Below, one piece after another: positions 60,141 through 64,000 of a DNA stretch of 64,000 bases; positions within the stretch are counted from its first letter, which is position 1; every line of letters begins with the position of its first letter. The stretch spans positions 62,368 through 126,367 of the forward strand of contig NZ_QHKS01000017.1 of NCBI RefSeq assembly GCF_003353175.1, given 5' to 3'. Position numbers and translations under genes: made by a program. The stretch comes from Paraburkholderia lacunae. Its GTDB lineage: Bacteria > Pseudomonadota > Gammaproteobacteria > Burkholderiales > Burkholderiaceae. The notes under the pieces were generated by a model that ran no database searches, was not told the DNA's origin, and saw only the letters and a list, made by a program, of their open reading frames with translations.

Positions 60141-61505
60141 TCACCCTCCTTCATCATCGAAAACCTTTGGGTACACCCGCACGAGCACAATGCGAGGCCC
60201 CTTCATCTTCTTGACGACGACGTCGAAACGATCGAATTCGACCTTCTGCCCTTCAGCAGGCAGATCATTGAGCGCCTGAATCACGAGACCGCCGACCGAT
60301 TCGGCCCTGCCCTCCTCGATATCGATCCCCAACGCGCGCTCCAGCGACACCACCGGCAAGCTGCCCTTGCCCATCAGCGTGCCATCGTCCATACGCGACC
60401 AGTCGGCGTCGCCTTGCCGGAATTCGTCATGAATCTGGCCGACCAGCGCGCCCAGCAGATTGTCGAGCGTCAGAAAACCGATCGGCTTCGAGTTCTTGTG
60501 TCCGACCAGCGCGAGATGCGGCGCGCCCTTCCGGAAGCGGCGAAACAACTCGAGCGCGGGCGTATCCGGTTTGACGTACTGCACCGGCCGCACATATTTG
60601 GAGAGGTCGTCGAGCGTACTGCCCGCGTGGCGCGCCAGCAGCAGATCCTTCAGGTGAATCATGCCGGCCACGCGCTCGCCAGCTGCGTCTTCGAATAACG
60701 GATAACGGCTGAAGCGATGCCGCGCCACCACCTGCATGTTCTCGCGCAACGGCAAATCGCGCCGCAAGCCGACCATTTCATAAGCAGGCCGCATCAGGTC
60801 GGACACGGTCATGCGCGAGAAATCCAGCGAATGCGCGATCGTGTTCCATTCGTCCTGACTGTAGGCGCCATCCGGCGAACCGAGCCCAGTCGCGACATTG
60901 GCATGGCGGCCGCGCAAGATCAGCTTGAGTTCGTCGGTCGAATAGTGCGAATCGTGGCCGTGACCGGCGTCGAGACCCGCGAGCTTCAGCACCGCGTTGG
61001 CGCTGGTATTGAGCACCCAGATCGCCGGATACATCGCCCAGTAAAAGCCGTAGAGCGGCGTGGCGGCCCACAGCGATACCTTCTCCGCTTCGCGAATTGC
61101 CAGCGACTTCGGCGCCAGTTCGCCCACCACGATGTGCAGGAACGAAATGCACGAGAACGCGAAGAACAGCGAAATACCGTGGATCAGCTTCTCCGACTCC
61201 ACGCCGGCCAGGCTGAACAGCGGCGTGAGCAGTTGGGCAAACGCCGGCTCGCCGATCCAGCCCAAGCCGAGCGACGCCAGCGTAATGCCGAGCTGACAGG
61301 CCGACAGATAGGCGTCGAGCCGGCCATGCACCTTCGCCAGCAAACGTCCGCGCATGCCGTGCTTGACGGCAAGACTCTGCACGCGCGTCTGCCGCAGCTT
61401 GACCAGACCGAACTCGGCGGCGACAAAAAAACCGTTGAGGGCAACGAGAAACAACGCACCAATAAGGGCGACAAGCTGGATCAAAGCGGCAAGCTCCGGC
61501 AACAA
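60141..61505 (-). CDS. CNNM/CorC-type membrane protein with CBS pair (hemolysin family)
   Basis: 454 residues. An N-terminal DUF21/CNNM transmembrane domain (FLVALNGFFVAAEFGLVKLRQTRVQ, AYLSACQLGITLASLGLGWIGEP, HIVVGELAPKSLAIREAEKV), a CBS pair (VSDLMRPAYEMV, HRFSRYPLFED, VRPVQYVKPDTPALELFRRF) and a C-terminal CorC_HlyC domain. Members are linked to Mg2+/divalent cation efflux; the hemolysin label is historical. Convergent with treY. The ATG 61505 start gives the expected N-terminal helix. Confidence 0.9.
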   Translation of the reverse strand: MLPELAALIQLVALIGALFLVALNGFFVAAEFGLVKLRQTRVQSLAVKHGMRGRLLAKVHGRLDAYLSACQLGITLASLGLGWIGEPAFAQLLTPLFSLAGVESEKLIHGISLFFAFSCISFLHIVVGELAPKSLAIREAEKVSLWAATPLYGFYWAMYPAIWVLNTSANAVLKLAGLDAGHGHDSHYSTDELKLILRGRHANVATGLGSPDGAYSQDEWNTIAHSLDFSRMTVSDLMRPAYEMVGLRRDLPLRENMQVVARHRFSRYPLFEDAAGERVAGMIHLKDLLLARHAGSTLDDLSKYVRPVQYVKPDTPALELFRRFRKGAPHLALVGHKNSKPIGFLTLDNLLGALVGQIHDEFRQGDADWSRMDDGTLMGKGSLPVVSLERALGIDIEEGRAESVGGLVIQALNDLPAEGQKVEFDRFDVVVKKMKGPRIVLVRVYPKVFDDEGG

Positions 61506-61578
61506 AAGTGGTCAGTATAGAGGGTGAAAGCTCGACGAAAGTGAGCCGCGGACTGGAAAACGATGTGACAGCCGGCGC

Positions 61579-62385
61579 TCACGCGGTCGCCGTCGCACTG
61601 AGCGGCACATGCAGCGCGAGCGTGGCCGCTTCGCCGTCTTGCGTTTCGCTTTGCTCGAAACTGCCGCCGTGGGCATCCGCGACACGCTTGCTCAGCGCGA
61701 ATACCCATGCGATCCGCCCGGCTTCACGCGGTTCGCGCGCCTGTTTGCGGGCGAATGCTTCAAGCGCATGCGGCAACGAAGGATCGTCCAGCGTAGCGGC
61801 TGTCACATTGAAGGTGACGGTGGCGTGCCACGTGGCAGCATCGGCACGCGCGGCCAGCGTGACGGTTGCACCCTCCGCGCTCGCTTCCACGGCGAAGGTG
61901 AGCATCAGCCACAAGGCGGCGGCAAGGCGCTCCCGATCGCCGTTCAGTTGCTCCACATCAAGCTGCGAATTCACGACGATCTCGACGCCGCGTGAACGGG
62001 CCAATCCTGAGCGCACCTCTTCAGCGGTTTCGTCGAGTAAAGGATGCAGCGGAAACGGTTCGTACGCGAGCGCCAGCGATCTGGTTTCAGCGCGGGTCGC
62101 GTCGACGATTGTTTCGAGCAGCTTGACCTGCTGGTCCACGCCATTCCGGATGCCGGTCACGGCGCGCTGCGAGTTGGGGTCGTTCGCATCGAGCTTGCGC
62201 TCCAGCACGTAGGCCCAGCTATGAATCGCATTCAGCGGACTGCGCAGATCGTGCGACACCAGCGACAGCACGTGGTCGCGCATGAACAGCGCGGTTTCCG
62301 CCCGCAGATGCGCGGTGCGTTCGGATACGGCGAAGCCGGGACGAACCGGCTGACTGCCGCCGGCTCCGGTAGAAGACGTTGTCAC
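61579..62385 (-). CDS. Orphan histidine kinase without sensor domain
   Basis: 268 residues. H-box FMRDHVLSLVSHDLRSPLNAIHSWAYVLERKL (phospho-acceptor H45) and a dimerisation helix are clear. The following ATPase-like region is poorly conserved: no recognisable N-box or GxGLGL loop, only VADAHGGSFEQSET near the end. No membrane segment and no PAS/HAMP domain; no response regulator nearby. It may be phosphorylated by another kinase or act as a scaffold. Divergent from the FKBP gene, 184 bases apart. Confidence 0.8.
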   Translation of the reverse strand: MTTSSTGAGGSQPVRPGFAVSERTAHLRAETALFMRDHVLSLVSHDLRSPLNAIHSWAYVLERKLDANDPNSQRAVTGIRNGVDQQVKLLETIVDATRAETRSLALAYEPFPLHPLLDETAEEVRSGLARSRGVEIVVNSQLDVEQLNGDRERLAAALWLMLTFAVEASAEGATVTLAARADAATWHATVTFNVTAATLDDPSLPHALEAFARKQAREPREAGRIAWVFALSKRVADAHGGSFEQSETQDGEAATLALHVPLSATATA

Positions 62386-62569
62386 GATCGAGCCCTCTCA
62401 GCCGGTATATGAATTGTCGAAAGAACCTGATTATAGGCATGCCCTGCGCAACCACCCCGCCCGGACGGATAAGGTGGCTGCAAACCGCGTGCCGCGCGGC
62501 AATCCTCGGCGATGCTGCGCCAACGCGCCTACAATGTCGGTTTTTACGATTTGACCTAAGGAGCGACTC

Positions 62570-62911
62570 ATGTCGACTGTGACTACCGAATCCGGCCTGA
62601 AATATGAAGACATCGTTGAAGGCACCGGCGCCGAAGCCGTCGCCGGCAAGACTGTCAGCGTGCACTACACCGGCTGGCTGACCGATGGCCAGAAGTTCGA
62701 CTCGAGCAAGGACCGCAATGACCCGTTCGCCTTCGTGCTGGGCGGCGGCATGGTCATCAAGGGTTGGGATGAAGGCGTACAGGGCATGAAGGTCGGCGGC
62801 ACGCGCAAGCTGACGATTCCGCCGCAACTCGGCTACGGCGTGCGCGGCGCGGGCGGCGTGATTCCGCCGAATGCGACGCTCGTGTTCGAAGTCGAATTGC
62901 TCGACGTCTAA
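62570..62911 (+). CDS. FKBP-type peptidyl-prolyl cis-trans isomerase
   Basis: 113 residues, one FKBP domain (VSVHYTGWLTDGQKFDSSKDRNDPFAFVLGGGMVIKGWDEGVQGMKVGGTRKLTIPPQLGYG) with the aromatic pocket residues Y, F, D, W and Y conserved. No signal peptide, so cytoplasmic folding catalyst. AAGGAGCGACTC precedes the ATG. A TACAAT at 62530-62535 may be its -10. Confidence 0.95.
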   Translation: MSTVTTESGLKYEDIVEGTGAEAVAGKTVSVHYTGWLTDGQKFDSSKDRNDPFAFVLGGGMVIKGWDEGVQGMKVGGTRKLTIPPQLGYGVRGAGGVIPPNATLVFEVELLDV

Positions 62912-62943
62912 GTTTTTCGCAGCTTTGCAATCGGGCATTGCCA

Positions 62944-63723
62944 ATGAGTCACGCCGCCATCACCGCGCCTAGCGTTTCGTTGCGCCGATACGGCGCGATC
63001 GAAGCGTCGGACGTGCACGACTTTCACCAAGTCGTGCTCGGACTCGACGGCGCGATGGTAATGGCCGTGGACGGCGTCGCGCAACACATCGACGCCGGTT
63101 CCGCGTGGCTCATTCCGGCGGGCGCGCGGCACGATTACGCGGGTGTCGGCGAAAACCGGCAGTTGGTGCTGGATCTGCCGGCCGCCTCGCTGGCCGTGCC
63201 GGAACGTCTGTTCGATCGCGCGCGTGCTGTCACGGTGGATGCCTCGCTCACGGAGCTCGTGCATCGGATTGCGGCGCATGCTACGGGCGGCGCACAAGGC
63301 GACGATCTGGATACCCGGCGTTTTCATTGGGACGCCGCGGCGCGCTTAGGTGCGGCGTTGGTCGCCGACGCAGGCACGACAGCTGGAACGCAAGCGCCCG
63401 GCGCCGGCCTCGATTTCGCGCGTATCGACCGCTGGCTGCGCGCGCATCTGTCGGAGCCGCTGCGCATCGCCGACCTCGCCGCGCATTGCGGCTTCGGCAT
63501 GCGACGCTTTCATCAGCTTTTTATCGAAGCCTTCGGCGAAACGCCGCATCGCTATTTGCAGCGGCTGCGGCTCGATACGTCCATTACGCTGCTCGCCGAT
63601 CCGCGCCGTTCGTTGACTGACATCGCGTTCGAGATCGGATTCGGTGATCAGAGCGCTTACACGCACGCTTTTACGCGGCGTTTCGGGCTGGCGCCCGGTC
63701 AATGGCGCGCGTTGAGACACTGA
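62944..63723 (+). CDS. AraC-family transcriptional regulator
   Basis: 259 residues. The N-terminal half is a cupin-like sensor (DVHDFHQVVLGLDGAMVMAVDG, AWLIPAGARHDYAGVGENRQLVLDLP); the C-terminal half is the double AraC helix-turn-helix (LRIADLAAHCGFGMRRFHQLFIEAFGETPHRYLQ and SLTDIAFEIGFGDQSAYTHAFTRRFGLAPGQWR). Effector and targets unknown; the neighbouring FKBP gene ends 32 bases upstream. ATG 62944 is preferred to TTG 62938. Confidence 0.9.
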   Translation: MSHAAITAPSVSLRRYGAIEASDVHDFHQVVLGLDGAMVMAVDGVAQHIDAGSAWLIPAGARHDYAGVGENRQLVLDLPAASLAVPERLFDRARAVTVDASLTELVHRIAAHATGGAQGDDLDTRRFHWDAAARLGAALVADAGTTAGTQAPGAGLDFARIDRWLRAHLSEPLRIADLAAHCGFGMRRFHQLFIEAFGETPHRYLQRLRLDTSITLLADPRRSLTDIAFEIGFGDQSAYTHAFTRRFGLAPGQWRALRH

Positions 63724-63742
63724 GTCTCCAACGCGAGCTTTT

Positions 63743-63766
63743 CAGGCGAACCGCCTGATCAGGCGG
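63743..63766. other. Overlapping inverted repeats after the AraC gene
   Basis: Perfect palindrome CCGCCTGATCAGGCGG (63751-63766) overlaps an alternative hairpin CAGGCG (63743-63748)/CGCCTG (63752-63757). Possible weak terminator between the converging AraC and PLP-enzyme genes; the tail is only moderately T-rich. Confidence 0.4.
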
Positions 63767-63774
63767 CCTGCTTT

Positions 63775-63849
63775 CCTGCTTCGAGCTCAGTTGCTTCAAG
63801 CTCCGTTGCTTCACGCTCCGTTGCTTCAAGCCCCGTTGCTTCACGCTCC
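63775..63849 (+). repeat. 15-bp tandem repeat, five copies
   Basis: Four near-perfect units GTTGCTTCAAGCTCC / GTTGCTTCACGCTCC (63790, 63805, 63820, 63835), the A and C forms alternating, preceded by one degenerate unit at 63775-63789. A minisatellite in the gap between two converging genes; likely variable between strains. Confidence 0.9.
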
Positions 63850-63851
63850 GA

Positions 63852-64000
63852 TTACCCCGCCAAACCACGCTCCAGATCGCCGCGAATATCGCCGGCGTTT
63901 TCCAGGCCCACGGCCAGACGGATCAACCCTTCGCTGATACCCGCGGCCGCGCGCGCCTCCGGCGTCACACGTCCGTGCGTGGTCGTGGCCGGATGCGTGA
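63852..64000 (-). CDS. Cys/Met-metabolism PLP-dependent enzyme, C-terminal end (cystathionine beta-lyase/gamma-synthase family; runs off the right edge)
   Basis: Reading the minus strand from the edge gives THPATTTHGRVTPEARAAAGI, then SEGLIRLAVGLENAGDIRGDLERGLAG and a TAA. This is the C-terminal signature of the Cys/Met metabolism PLP family (SHPATTTH, EGLIRLSVGxE, DLIxDL). Only 49 codons are inside the window, so MetB, MetC, MetZ or O-acetylhomoserine sulfhydrylase cannot be separated. The active-site lysine lies outside. Confidence 0.88.
   Translation of the reverse strand, partial: THPATTTHGRVTPEARAAAGISEGLIRLAVGLENAGDIRGDLERGLAG

Noticed and set aside
63775..63849. CRISPR array
   Set aside because: Units are contiguous 15-mers without spacers and there are no cas genes.
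63671..63868. Minus-strand frame with pentapeptide-like repeats over the 15-bp minisatellite
   Set aside because: The repeat period is a multiple of three, so any frame yields peptide repeats; it overlaps the AraC gene end and has no support.

Overview
The window looks like chromosomal DNA of a Paraburkholderia/Burkholderia-type betaproteobacterium. The reasons are uniformly high GC in most of it, the rpsU-yqeY-dnaG-rpoD order with tsaD next to it, BPSS1780-type and DUF3563 proteins, and a glgE/treS/treYZ cluster. No rRNA, tRNA or CRISPR array was seen. Calls rest on reading the translations and motifs by eye; no database search was run.

Layout. 1-5.7 kb: macromolecular synthesis locus on the minus strand (rpsU, yqeY-like, dnaG, start of rpoD), a BaiN/HI0933-type flavoprotein, and divergent tsaD. 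5.7-10 kb: folE2 and an isoprenoid block (xseB-ispA-dxs), all minus. 10-20.7 kb: a lone Rieske oxygenase, a two-domain sulfurtransferase, a Tat-exported dienelactone-hydrolase-like protein, NDH-2, polA head to head with a LOG-family gene, and a LysR regulator divergent from a split chromate transporter. 20.7-24.2 kb: a visibly AT-richer island of unrecognised genes (two membrane proteins, a hydrophobic-hairpin protein, a Tat-signal protein) ending in a decayed ISAs1 transposase joined to an integrase tail. 24.2-41.2 kb: amn, a DUF2782 protein, thrB, a membrane protein, ohrR-ohr, DUF3563, a PHB-depolymerase-like esterase, PAP2, modABC with convergent modE, an MSAD-like tautomerase with divergent LysR, a basic exported protein, a Xre/RES toxin-antitoxin pair, a metallophosphatase and a DUF1345 protein.

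41.7-60.1 kb: one co-directional, largely overlapping cluster: glgE, treS fused to maltokinase, glgB, glgX, treZ, malQ, treY. Together these can convert trehalose via maltose and maltose-1-phosphate to branched alpha-glucan (TreS, maltokinase, GlgE, GlgB), and turn alpha-glucan back to trehalose (GlgX debranching, TreY, TreZ), with MalQ reshuffling short maltodextrins. No ADP-glucose enzymes (glgC/glgA) lie in the window.

60.1-64 kb: a CNNM/CorC-type membrane protein, an orphan histidine kinase, an FKBP isomerase, an AraC regulator, a 15-bp tandem repeat and the end of a Cys/Met-metabolism PLP enzyme.

The least explained parts are the 20.7-24.2 kb island, the extra degenerate GH13 domain at the front of GlgE, and several strong palindromes at promoters (19.5, 23.3, 29.05 and 30.27 kb).
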